A DNA stretch of 64,000 bases. Origin: Sva-07 sp963743825. Lineage in GTDB: Bacteria > Actinomycetota > Acidimicrobiia > Acidimicrobiales > Ilumatobacteraceae. The stretch covers positions 62,001 through 126,000 of the forward strand of contig CAVURC010000018.1 of NCBI GenBank assembly GCA_963743825.1, written 5' to 3'. Position numbers and translations under genes: made by a program. Below the pieces are notes generated by a model that was not told the DNA's origin, made no database searches, and worked only from the letters and a program-made list of their open reading frames with translations. Shown piece after piece: positions 52,161 through 59,863 of the stretch (the stretch's first letter is position 1; the number at the start of each line of letters is the position of its first letter).

Positions 52161-52190
52161 GGAGAGATGGAGGATGGAGAGATGGACGCT
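52161..52190. repeat. Imperfect GGAGAGATGGAGGAT repeat
   Basis: GGAGAGATGGA occurs twice, separated by GGAT, in the 230-base gap between moxR and the small gene at 52324. The gap also has TTGTGA and TAGGTT hexamers (20-base spacing) before 52270 that may form the promoter of the small gene. Otherwise nothing is recognised. Confidence 0.5.
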
Positions 52191-52323
52191 GCCTGAACGG
52201 GAGATGAACGAATCGCGCACGATCGTTACACAGAACTTGTGACCTCGTCAGCGGCGGTGCACTAGGTTGGAAGGCGCAAGCACCGAAACCACCGTGGCCA
52301 GTCCACGAAGCAGGAGGTAGCCA

Positions 52324-52659
52324 ATGAGCCAGCGTCACCGCACCGAGGAAGTCTTGGTTCCGCTCAAGAAGGAAGTGCGTGCCCACGCTCACAGCGAGCG
52401 GCACCGCATCCATGTCGAGCTCCAGACTGTTGCTCAAGACGTGAGTTCGGGTCTCGAACCCGAAGACGTCCACGAGCCCGGCGCAGCGTGGAAGCCCATC
52501 CACCATCACGACGCCGAGATTGCCAAGAGCAAGCTCGCGAAGCGCACCCGCACGAAGCGCCATTGGAAGACCAAGATGTGGAAGCGCCGCACGCAGCTGC
52601 GTCGCGATCGTGCCGAGCAGATCCAGATCCTGAGCAAGGGTGACGGTCTCGTCGCCTGA
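52324..52659 (+). CDS. Small highly basic protein of unknown function
   Basis: 111 residues preceded by a near-perfect AGGAGG ribosome site, which argues for strong translation. The N-terminal half is a charged helix (EEVLVPLKKEVRAHAHSERHRIHVELQTV). The C-terminal half is very basic (KSKLAKRTRTKRHWKTKMWKRRTQLRRDR), as in nucleic-acid-binding proteins. No Cys, membrane helix or known domain. A nucleoid- or RNA-binding role is a guess. Confidence 0.72.
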   Translation: MSQRHRTEEVLVPLKKEVRAHAHSERHRIHVELQTVAQDVSSGLEPEDVHEPGAAWKPIHHHDAEIAKSKLAKRTRTKRHWKTKMWKRRTQLRRDRAEQIQILSKGDGLVA

Positions 52660-52698
52660 TCCGCGCCGTTCGTAGCGCGTCGTTCTTCGCCGTCGGGC

Positions 52699-53337
52699 TC
52701 AGACCAGATCGCGGCGTTCGATCCACGTCGCCAGCAGTTCATCGCGACGTGCGTGCCACTCCTCGATCGTGATGCCGTAGCGGATGTGGTCTTCCCACGT
52801 TCCGTTGATCTCGAGGTACCGCTGTGCGAGGCCCTCGTCGCGGATCTGGAGCTTTTCCATGATCCGGCGGCTGCGAGCATTGCGCGGCACGATGCAGATC
52901 TCGACGCGGTGCAGGAGGAGTTGCTCGAACGCGAACTGCAGGACGACCACCACTGCCTCGGCGACGTACGACTGTCCGGCGTGGCGCTGGTCGATCCAGT
53001 AGCCGATCGTGCCGGACTGCATGGCGCCGCGGATCACGTTGTTGAGGTTCACCTCGCCGGCGACGCCGTTGTCGACGAACAGGCCGAACTGGTAGGCCGA
53101 CCCGGCACTTCGGTCACGGTCACGCTGTTGGCATCGCGCCGTGAACGCACCGCGGTCGGTCACGGGGTCGGCCTGATGGATCGGACGGCTCGGCTCCCAC
53201 ACGGTCAGCCAGTCGGCGTTGCGCTGGCGGACTTCGCTCCAGGTGCGAAAGTCGTTGGCGGCGAGCGGACGAAGCAGCACCCGGCGTCCGTAGAGACGCA
53301 CCGGCGACGAGGTGCGAGCAGGATGTCGCAGCGCCAT
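52699..53337 (-). CDS. GNAT-family N-acetyltransferase (RimJ/RimL-like)
   Basis: 212 residues. RLYGRRVLLRPLAANDFRTWSEVR start, YQFGLFVDNGVAGEVNLNNV beta strands, the acetyl-CoA segment with IGYWIDQRHAGQSYVAEAVVVVLQFAFEQL, and RVEICIVPRNARSRRIMEKLQ. It is probably a protein N-alpha or small-molecule acetyltransferase. It overlaps the DUF501 gene stop by one base (TGATG), so it is translated together with it. Confidence 0.9.
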   Translation of the reverse strand: MALRHPARTSSPVRLYGRRVLLRPLAANDFRTWSEVRQRNADWLTVWEPSRPIHQADPVTDRGAFTARCQQRDRDRSAGSAYQFGLFVDNGVAGEVNLNNVIRGAMQSGTIGYWIDQRHAGQSYVAEAVVVVLQFAFEQLLLHRVEICIVPRNARSRRIMEKLQIRDEGLAQRYLEINGTWEDHIRYGITIEEWHARRDELLATWIERRDLV

Positions 53338-54314
53338 CAGGTTGCCTCCTGTCGGTCCGAGGCGTCCGCGTCTCGGGAATCGCCGGCGGTCACACCGATG
53401 GAGTCGAGGTCGAGGCGCCGCATGACACCAAGTATCATGCAACACGTTGCGATGATCGATTCGACGTGGTCGTCGTCGAGGCCCGGATTGTGGCGGCGGT
53501 CGACCACCGGCTCCATCGCGAGCGTCCGGAAGACCTCGTCGGCATCGGACCTCCTGAGCCGGTAGCCGGCCGGAATCCGGGAGTCGCCGATCTCCACACG
53601 CGCCATCGCCTCGGCATGGGGCCCGACCGCACTCACCGACGGTGCCGCGGCGACCGAGGGTGCGGCGATGATGATGTCGTCGAGGTGATCCGCCACCAGC
53701 CCGAGGGCGTTGGTGAGATGCGCCGGCGAGGGAGGATCGGCTCGTTCGAGCGGCCCCTCGAGGAGGGTCAGCGGCCCGATCGGCATCGTGAACGTGGCAC
53801 CGCCGACGATCACGTCGGTCGAGCGGTCGTCGAGCCGCACCGTGAGCGTGCCGTCGGTCGCGCTGTCCGGCGTGCAGTCGGTCGTGGCGAGATGGGCGAG
53901 GGCCCACCGGCCGACGGGGTCGTCGCCGCCGGCGAGGGCGTAGGCAACGTGGGCGTGGAGGCACTTGACGCCGGTGCGTGTGCCGCCGACCCCGCCGGAG
54001 GGGCGCGGGCCCTGATGATCGGCGGCGATGGCTGCGTCACGCTCGGCGGCATATCGCTCGTGCGTCGCCGCGATCGCCGCGGCGTCGACCTCGGCTTCGG
54101 CGCGTCGCACGCCGCCGTCGGCTTCGAGGCGACTCACGTCGCGGACGAGTTCGGCCCCCACGAGGTAGTACCGGGTGGGCATGGGCGTGCCGTCATCGAG
54201 CAGCGGTGCGTTGCGCACGACGATCGGGTCGCCGTCGTCGGCACGAACCACCACTTCGAACGCGCCCCGGGGTTCGCGACCGAGCAGCTGCGCGACACGA
54301 ACCCGATCGTCCAT
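53337..54314 (-). CDS. DUF501 protein fused to a partial Ppx/GppA-like domain
   Basis: 325 residues. Residues 1-~165 are DUF501 (VAQLLGREPRGAFEVVVR, APLLDDGTPMPTRYYLVG, GGVGGTRTGVKCLHAHVAYALAGGDDPVGRW). Residues ~170-315 resemble the second half of an exopolyphosphatase: a glycine turn DVIVGGATFT, then LRRSDADEVFRTLAMEPVVDRRHNPGLDDDHVESIIATCC, a Ppx hallmark. The first ASKHA half with its catalytic acid is missing, so exopolyphosphatase activity is doubtful. DUF501 and ppx are separate neighbours in other actinobacteria. Confidence 0.75.
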   Translation of the reverse strand: MDDRVRVAQLLGREPRGAFEVVVRADDGDPIVVRNAPLLDDGTPMPTRYYLVGAELVRDVSRLEADGGVRRAEAEVDAAAIAATHERYAAERDAAIAADHQGPRPSGGVGGTRTGVKCLHAHVAYALAGGDDPVGRWALAHLATTDCTPDSATDGTLTVRLDDRSTDVIVGGATFTMPIGPLTLLEGPLERADPPSPAHLTNALGLVADHLDDIIIAAPSVAAAPSVSAVGPHAEAMARVEIGDSRIPAGYRLRRSDADEVFRTLAMEPVVDRRHNPGLDDDHVESIIATCCMILGVMRRLDLDSIGVTAGDSRDADASDRQEAT

Positions 54315-55012
54315 CAGTGGCGACGGCGTCGCAGGAGCAACAGCAGGATGACGATGGCGAGGATCGCCGGTGCCACCCGCTTGACGATGGAGCTGCCACC
54401 GACCTCCATCAGATCGATCGGTTCGGCGGCGGCGCCCTCGATCTTGCGCACGGTGGGTGTGGGTGGTGTGGCGTCTGCTGCCGGGTCGGCGCTGCGGTCG
54501 GAGTCGCTCGGCACGTCCACGGGTACCGGTGTGGGCGTCGGTGCCGGTGTCGCGGTGCCCTCGTCGTCGATCATCTGATTGAGGTTGTCGGCGAACTGCA
54601 CCATCAGCTTCGAGCTGACGTCGCCCATGATCCCGCGGCCGAACTGGGCCACCTTGCCGGTGATGTGCAGGTCGGTGGTGACGGCCACTCGGGTGCTCGT
54701 CGGTGACAGCGCCTCGGCCTGCGCCGTGATTTCGGCCGTTGCATTTCCGCGGCCGCCGGTGTCGCGTCCCGCGCCCTTGATCACGGCGCGATAGTTCTCG
54801 TCGTCGCGTTCGATGAAGTGCGCTTCGCCCTTGAACTGGCTGCTGATCGCACCGAGCTTCACCTTGACCACGCCGCGGTAGATGTCGCCCTCGACTTCTT
54901 GGAGTTCGGCACCGGGGAGACACGGCGCGATGCGTTCGATGTCGGTGATGAGCGGCCACGCCTCATCGATGGGGCGATTGACCGTGAACTCGTTGATCAA
55001 CTGTTCTGCCAT
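54314..55012 (-). CDS. coxG: CoxG-type SRPBCC protein with C-terminal membrane anchor
   Basis: 232 residues. Residues 1-150 are a CoxG domain (NEFTVNRPIDEAWPLITDIERIAPCLPGAEL, GVVKVKLGAISSQFKGEAHF, DLHITGKVAQFGRGIM). A Pro/Thr-rich linker and one membrane helix (APAILAIVILLLLLRRRR) end the protein. In CO-dehydrogenase systems CoxG tethers or helps deliver the molybdenum hydroxylase to the membrane. Its ATG (55012) overlaps the upstream mocA-like gene by 16 bases. Confidence 0.88.
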   Translation of the reverse strand: MAEQLINEFTVNRPIDEAWPLITDIERIAPCLPGAELQEVEGDIYRGVVKVKLGAISSQFKGEAHFIERDDENYRAVIKGAGRDTGGRGNATAEITAQAEALSPTSTRVAVTTDLHITGKVAQFGRGIMGDVSSKLMVQFADNLNQMIDDEGTATPAPTPTPVPVDVPSDSDRSADPAADATPPTPTVRKIEGAAAEPIDLMEVGGSSIVKRVAPAILAIVILLLLLRRRRH

Positions 55013-55587
55013 CGTCGGAGGTCCTCTTCGGTGTCGATGTCGGCGGGTGAGCCAATGCACGGTACTTCACGCACCAGGTCGGGTCGAACTCGCATGAGCG
55101 ATCGGGCTCCCTCGTCGCCGTCGGCAGGCAGGAGGGCCCAGACAGCCGAGTCGAGTCGCACCGGATTGCCGCGCCGGCCGTCGTAGGTCGCCACGGCGAT
55201 GGGGGCGTCGGTGGTGGCGACGTTGCGCCATGCGGCGGGTGTGATGAAGGGCTGGTCGGCCAATCCGACCACCACGGCGTGGCAGCCGAGCTGTGCGGCG
55301 ACATCGAGGCCGGCACGCAGCGACGTCATCTGGCCCTCGGCCCACCGTGCGTTGTGGTGGACCGTCACGCTCGAGTGGTCGGTCGTGACGATGTCGGGGG
55401 CGGCTCCCGTGATCACGATCACGGGGCCGATGGCAGCGGCGATGGCGTGGGCGAGTGCTCGTTCGATCACCGTCGCGGGCGGTTCGGTGGCCGTCGCGGG
55501 CAGATCTGCCGACAATTTGTGACCATCCCCGCTCCAGCGCGAGCCCGCCCCGGCGGCCAGCATGACAACGGCGGTGGTTGACGACAT
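54997..55587 (-). CDS. MobA/MocA-like nucleotidyltransferase (molybdenum cofactor)
   Basis: 196 residues. GT-A nucleotidyltransferase motifs: VVMLAAGAGSRWSGDGHKL (LxAGxxxRxGxxK), VVVGLADQPFITP, and GRRGNPVRLDSAVWALLPADGDEGARSLM. MocA adds CMP (or GMP) to molybdopterin in xanthine-dehydrogenase-type enzymes. The GGGGAA before the ATG at 55587 supports this start. It overlaps coxG and is the first gene of a coxG-DUF501-GNAT run. Confidence 0.88.
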   Translation of the reverse strand: MSSTTAVVMLAAGAGSRWSGDGHKLSADLPATATEPPATVIERALAHAIAAAIGPVIVITGAAPDIVTTDHSSVTVHHNARWAEGQMTSLRAGLDVAAQLGCHAVVVGLADQPFITPAAWRNVATTDAPIAVATYDGRRGNPVRLDSAVWALLPADGDEGARSLMRVRPDLVREVPCIGSPADIDTEEDLRRWQNS

Positions 55588-55701
55588 TTCCCCAGCGTAG
55601 AGGCTGAATCGCCATCGGGGTTGGTGTGGCGCGGGCCGAGTTCGTGGCGCCACGTCCGCCCTGTGGATGACGGTTTGATGTCGGAAATCTTACGATCGCG
55701 C

Positions 55702-55731
55702 TTGAGTATTGCAATTACGTGACGATATGTT
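55702..55731 (+). promoter_or_regulatory. Putative promoter of the NlpC/P60 gene
   Basis: TTGAGT (55702-55707) and TATGTT (55726-55731) are 18 bases apart in an unusually AT-rich stretch (55680-55735). The spacing and AT content fit a primary-sigma promoter, giving a ~50-base leader. Confidence 0.5.
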
Positions 55732-55789
55732 TAGCGATCCGTCATGCGGGCCGGCTCGTCCGGAACGTGCGATTCGACCCGACCGAACC

Positions 55790-56494
55790 ATGACCCACAT
55801 CACACCGACACCCACCGGGACCTCCCCGTGCCCCACTCGAACTCGTCTCGTGCGGGCTCTCGTCGCACTCGCTGCGAGTGCAGTGGTGTGCATCGGCGTC
55901 GTCGCCACCACTCCGACGACGGCCGCGGCGGCACAGGGTGCGCTCGAGACCAACGCCATGGCGCCGGTCGTGACCACGTCGGCGCGCGCCGCGCTCGCCA
56001 GCTACGACGAGTGGGTGGCCACCGGGAGCGCCGGGTCGTATCGCAGCTACGTCTGGTATCGCACGCAGACCGCCCAGTTCGCCGCCACCGAGCTCGGGTA
56101 CCCCCAGCAGCAGATGGTCGAGGCGTGGGCATCCACCCCGATCGAGCACCAGCGGGCCGTTCTCGCCGCCATGACGCAGGTCGGTGTTCCGTACCGCACC
56201 AACACCAGCCAGGAGGGCGTCGGCTTCGACTGCTCCGGGCTCACCACCTATGCGTGGTCGAAGGCCGGCGTGCAACTCGTCCGTCAGAGCGGCCAGCAGA
56301 TCCGTGATGCGTTCCCGGTCGATCGCGCCAACGCCAAGGCCGGCGACCTCGCCCAGTATCCCGGACACGTGATGATGTACCTCGGCGTGGGCGACGCGGT
56401 GATCCACTCGGTGCAGCGGGGACGAACGGTCGAGCTCGACACGATCAACACGCGTCGGACCAACTCGGTGCGCTTCGGCGATCCGACGGTCTGA
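55790..56494 (+). CDS. Secreted NlpC/P60 cell-wall peptidase
   Basis: 234 residues from ATG 55790. A signal peptide (RLVRALVALAASAVVCIGVVATTPTTAAAA) is followed by ~75 residues of unknown fold and a C-terminal NlpC/P60 domain: catalytic Cys in GVGFDCSGLTTYAWSKAG, His in YPGHVMMYLG, and a third polar residue in the AVIHSVQ region. It cuts peptidoglycan stem peptides outside the membrane. Divergent from mocA-like; convergent with the XdhC gene. Confidence 0.9.
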   Translation: MTHITPTPTGTSPCPTRTRLVRALVALAASAVVCIGVVATTPTTAAAAQGALETNAMAPVVTTSARAALASYDEWVATGSAGSYRSYVWYRTQTAQFAATELGYPQQQMVEAWASTPIEHQRAVLAAMTQVGVPYRTNTSQEGVGFDCSGLTTYAWSKAGVQLVRQSGQQIRDAFPVDRANAKAGDLAQYPGHVMMYLGVGDAVIHSVQRGRTVELDTINTRRTNSVRFGDPTV

Positions 56495-56517
56495 ATCCGC
56501 CCACGCAACAGGCGGCT

Positions 56518-57321
56518 TCAGGAGTGGATGTCGCCGGAGCCGTCTCGTAGCGACGGGACGTCGCGGCCGGTACGCCGGGCGATGATCTCCGCGCAGATCG
56601 ACACCGCTGTCTCCTCGGGAGTCCTCGCCCCGATGTCGAGCCCGATCGGCGACATCAGCCGGTCGAGGTCGACGGGCTCGGTCACGCCCGCCTCGATGAG
56701 ACGTTGCAGACGACGCGAGTGTGTCGACCTGCTCCCCATCACACCGATGTATCCGACCGTCGTCGCCAACGCGCCGAGCACCGCGGGAACATCGAACTTG
56801 GGGTCGTGCGTCAGGATGCACACCGCATCGCGAGGGCCGAGTTCGTGGCCGTGTTCGGTGAACACCGGCGTGGGCCAGGTGACCTTCACCTCGTCGGCCA
56901 TCGGGAAGCGTCGACGAGTCGCGAACACCTCGCGGGCGTCGCACACGATCACCCGATAGCCGAGGATCTTGGCGACACGAGCCAGTGCGGCGGTGAAGTC
57001 GACTGCGCCGAAGATCCACATCTGCGGCGGTGGAGCGTGCGACTCGATGAACACCCGCACGGTCGGCTGGTCGACCAGATCCTCGGGTGTGGTCTGGCCC
57101 TCCGGTCCGTAGTGGCGGATGCCGGAGCGGGCGGCCTCGAGTTCGGCGAGCGCATCGCGGGCGACGACCCGGTCGAGTTCGGGGTGGCCGAGTGATCCCT
57201 GCGCTGCGACGCCCGGTTCGACGAGGAGTTTGGCGCCGACGTTCGGGCCGTCGATGACGGTGGCGAGCGCAACCGGTGCCGACGCTCGAAGCCGTTGGGC
57301 GTAGCGGTCGAACAGTGTCAC
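56518..57321 (-). CDS. XdhC-type protein with Rossmann C-terminal domain
   Basis: 267 residues from a GTG. An XdhC/CoxI N-terminal segment (ALATVIDGPNVGAKLLVEP) is followed by a Rossmann domain (MWIFGAVDFTAALARVAKILGYRVIVCDAREVF ... TEHGHELGPRDAVCILTHDPKFDVPAVLGAL, GVMGSR). XdhC/CoxF-type proteins bind the molybdenum cofactor and insert it, sulfurated, into xanthine dehydrogenase or CO dehydrogenase. Its GTG overlaps the upstream XdhC-N gene stop by 4 bases. Confidence 0.88.
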   Translation of the reverse strand: MTLFDRYAQRLRASAPVALATVIDGPNVGAKLLVEPGVAAQGSLGHPELDRVVARDALAELEAARSGIRHYGPEGQTTPEDLVDQPTVRVFIESHAPPPQMWIFGAVDFTAALARVAKILGYRVIVCDAREVFATRRRFPMADEVKVTWPTPVFTEHGHELGPRDAVCILTHDPKFDVPAVLGALATTVGYIGVMGSRSTHSRRLQRLIEAGVTEPVDLDRLMSPIGLDIGARTPEETAVSICAEIIARRTGRDVPSLRDGSGDIHS

Positions 57322-57635
57322 CAGTCGAGTTCCTCGATGAACAGGTGGATCGTGCCACCGCACGTGAGCCCGACGGCGAAGGCCTCGTCGTCGGAGTAGC
57401 CGAACGTGACGATCCCGGCCGACCGTTCACCGCTCAGGATCGCCACGGCCTCCGACACGACCGCGCCCTCGACGCAGCCGCCGCTCACACTGCCGGCCAC
57501 CTCGCCGGATTCGGTGACAGCCATCGCCGCGCCCGGATCGCGCGGCCCGGAACCCTCGATGTCGACCACCCGGGCGACGGCGATGCGCTCACCCGCTGCG
57601 CGCCAACGTTCGATGTCGTCGAGCAGGTCGTTCAT
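57318..57635 (-). CDS. XdhC/CoxI N-terminal-domain protein
   Basis: 105 residues from ATG 57635 (118 from an upstream start at 57674). The sequence VVDIEGSGPRDPGAAMAVTESGEVAGSVSGGCVEGAVV is the XdhC/CoxI domain hallmark, including the Cys in SGGCVEG. A free-standing small partner of the neighbouring Rossmann XdhC protein; together they make one complete maturation factor. Overlaps the next gene (GTGA). Confidence 0.86.
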   Translation of the reverse strand: MNDLLDDIERWRAAGERIAVARVVDIEGSGPRDPGAAMAVTESGEVAGSVSGGCVEGAVVSEAVAILSGERSAGIVTFGYSDDEAFAVGLTCGGTIHLFIEELDW

Positions 57636-57689
57636 CGTGCGGTGCTCCTCTTCTCGTCCATCATCATCGTTCACGCCACGGTAACGGGA

Positions 57690-57722
57690 TCACCGCTCGG
57701 AGATCACCGCTCGGAGATCACG
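57690..57722. repeat. Tandem 14-base repeat at the coxE 3' end
   Basis: GATCACCGCTCGGA is present twice and a third partial copy follows. The coxE stop codon lies in the second copy; one extra copy would simply extend the 3' UTR. Slippage product. Confidence 0.6.
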
Positions 57723-58843
57723 GCGGTGAGTTCCTCCATGGCGGCAACGGAGTGGCCCTCCACGAAGCGATCGACGTGAGGCAGGGCAGCGGCCATGCCG
57801 CGGGCGAGCGGTGCGTAGCCGGGCGTCACCTTGAGCGGATTGACCCAGATCAGGCGATGGGTCACGCGGTGCAGGCGTTGCATCTGCTCGCTCAGCTCGT
57901 CGGGGTCACCGCGGTCCCACCCATCGGACAGGATCACGACGATCGAGTTGCGGGCCAGGCCGCGCACGCCCCACTGGTCGTTGAACTCGCGCAGATCGGA
58001 ACCGAGCCGGGTGCCGCCGCTCCAGTCGACGACGCGCCGACCCACCGCACTCAGCGCGATGTCGGGGTCGCGGCTCGTGAGTTCACGGGTGATGCGCGTG
58101 AGGCGTGTCCCCATCGTGAACGCTTCGACCTTCTGGCGTCCGGCAACGGCGGCGTGCACGAAACGCAGCAGCGCCCGGGCGTAGGGCTCCATCGATCCGC
58201 TGACGTCGAGCAGCAGGACGAGGCGTCGCAGCCGCGGCGTCGGTTCCGAGAAGTGACGTTCGATCGGCTCACCACCGGCACGGATCGCGGATCGAACCGT
58301 GCGACGGATGTCGGGCCGTGACGTGATGCGCCGCGACGGGCCCTTGCGGAGCGAGTCGCGTGGCGCGCCGACGAGTCGAAGATGCGACATGAGTTCATGG
58401 GCCTGGGTCAGTTCGTCGGACGAACAGGTGGCGAAGTCCTTGTTGCGCAGGATCTCGGTGGACGAGAACCGCAGTTCGATCACGTCGTCGGATGGGTCGC
58501 CCTGGTCGTCGCCCGCGGCGTCGTCGGTGTCGTCGGTGTCGACGGCGATCGTGATGCTCACCGTCTCGGTCGGGCCGTCGTCGCCCGGCCCCGAGCGCAG
58601 CTGCTCGAAGAACACGGCGAATGCGCGGTCGTACATGGCGACGTCTTCGGGATGGCGAACGAGCGTGGCCCGCCCGGCCCAGTACGTGGTGTCGCGATCG
58701 GTGATGCCGGTGGCGCACAACGCCTCGGCGTAGGTGTTGGTGCAACTCGTCGGCACGCTGAGGCCCGCGGCGCGCAGGAGCTGGCTGAACGCCACCGCGA
58801 TGTCGGCGGGACCCGTGGCCTCGACCGTCAGCTGCTCACGCAT
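57704..58843 (-). CDS. coxE: CoxE-like VWA-domain protein
   Basis: 379 residues. The N-terminal helical region has the CoxE block (FSSTEILRNKDFATCSSDEL). The C-terminal VWA domain has an intact MIDAS: DVSGSM, a Thr in SGGTRLGSDL, and Asp in ILSDGWDRGD. CoxE works with the CoxD ATPase to mature the [CuSMoO2] or related site of a molybdenum hydroxylase. It begins just 4 bases after coxD ends. Confidence 0.9.
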   Translation of the reverse strand: MREQLTVEATGPADIAVAFSQLLRAAGLSVPTSCTNTYAEALCATGITDRDTTYWAGRATLVRHPEDVAMYDRAFAVFFEQLRSGPGDDGPTETVSITIAVDTDDTDDAAGDDQGDPSDDVIELRFSSTEILRNKDFATCSSDELTQAHELMSHLRLVGAPRDSLRKGPSRRITSRPDIRRTVRSAIRAGGEPIERHFSEPTPRLRRLVLLLDVSGSMEPYARALLRFVHAAVAGRQKVEAFTMGTRLTRITRELTSRDPDIALSAVGRRVVDWSGGTRLGSDLREFNDQWGVRGLARNSIVVILSDGWDRGDPDELSEQMQRLHRVTHRLIWVNPLKVTPGYAPLARGMAAALPHVDRFVEGHSVAAMEELTAVISER

Positions 58844-58847
58844 CGCC

Positions 58848-59789
58848 TCAGGCGTCGTCGATGGTGAGTTGGCCCGGAGCGTTCGAGGCGGCCAGTGCCT
58901 TCTCGGTGGCGACCTTCACGAGGTCGGCGATGCCGTGTTGCTCGACGCGCACACTGTCTTCGCGGTACTTCACGACGGCTCCGAGCGTATTGGCGACCAT
59001 TCGTTCGTCGAGCGTGGTGGCGCCGAGGCGTCCGAGCGCGGTGGCCCAGTCGATCGTTTCGGCGACGCCGGGCGGCTTGTAGAGGTTGAGCTCACGCAGG
59101 GCCTCGACGGCACCCGCCACCTGCCGGGCGAGGTCGCCCTCGATGCCCGGAACGCGGAGCTTGACGATCGCCACCTCACGCTCGAAACCGGGGTGCTCGA
59201 CCCAGTGATACAGGCATCGACGCTTCAACGCGTCGTGCACGTCACGCGTGCGGTTCGACGTCAGCACCACCAGCGGCGGGCGGGTGGCGGTGAACACGCC
59301 GACCTCGGGAATCGTGATCTGGTAGTCGGACAGCACTTCGAGCAGGTACGCCTCGAACTCGTCGTCGGCGCGATCGATCTCGTCGATCAGCAGCACCGGC
59401 GGCGGCCCCTCGACCGGCTCGATGGCGCGCAGCAACGCTCGCTTGATCAGGAACCGTTCGCCGTACAGCTCCGCTTCGAGGTCGTCGGCGGTACGTGAGC
59501 TGGTCTCGCCGGTCGCCTCGGCGGCGCGCAGGTGCAGGAGTTGGCGGGCGTAGTCCCAGTCGTACACCGCCTGGGCGACGTCGATGCCTTCGTAGCACTG
59601 CAACCGGATGAGTTGACCACCGGTGGCCGCAGCCAGCGTCTTGGCCAGCTCGGTCTTGCCGACGCCCGCTTCGCCCTCGAGCAGCAGCGGTCGCTGCAGC
59701 GACATCGCCAGGAACACCGCCGTCGAGATGCCCTCGTCGGGGAGATAGCCGTGACGCGACAGCGCGTCTGCCACGTCGTTCGGAGTCAT
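58848..59789 (-). CDS. coxD: CoxD-like MoxR AAA+ ATPase
   Basis: 313 residues. Walker A LLEGEAGVGKTELAKTL, Walker B VLLIDEIDRADDEFEAYLLE, sensor 1 VVLTSNRTRDVHDALKRRCLYHW. The GYLPDEGISTAVFLAMSLQRP start and DVHDALKRRCLYHW are typical of CoxD. It acts with CoxE in metal-site maturation. The ATG at 59789 is preferred; the longer frame runs through the divergent glgX-like gene. Confidence 0.9.
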   Translation of the reverse strand: MTPNDVADALSRHGYLPDEGISTAVFLAMSLQRPLLLEGEAGVGKTELAKTLAAATGGQLIRLQCYEGIDVAQAVYDWDYARQLLHLRAAEATGETSSRTADDLEAELYGERFLIKRALLRAIEPVEGPPPVLLIDEIDRADDEFEAYLLEVLSDYQITIPEVGVFTATRPPLVVLTSNRTRDVHDALKRRCLYHWVEHPGFEREVAIVKLRVPGIEGDLARQVAGAVEALRELNLYKPPGVAETIDWATALGRLGATTLDERMVANTLGAVVKYREDSVRVEQHGIADLVKVATEKALAASNAPGQLTIDDA

Positions 59790-59863
59790 CTGCCCGACGT
59801 TACCGGAGCACAGCGGGGTCGACGTCTGTTGGCGTGGGCGGCGCGCTGCGGCATCATGGTGTG

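Noticed and set aside
52699..53964. Longer start for the acetyltransferase at 53964
   Set aside because: The extension runs out of frame through the DUF501 fusion gene; the GNAT fold begins at the ATG at 53337.
55588..55789. c-di-AMP (ydaO) riboswitch before the NlpC/P60 gene
   Set aside because: The leader after the putative promoter is only ~50 bases, too short for that riboswitch, and its conserved segments are not seen.
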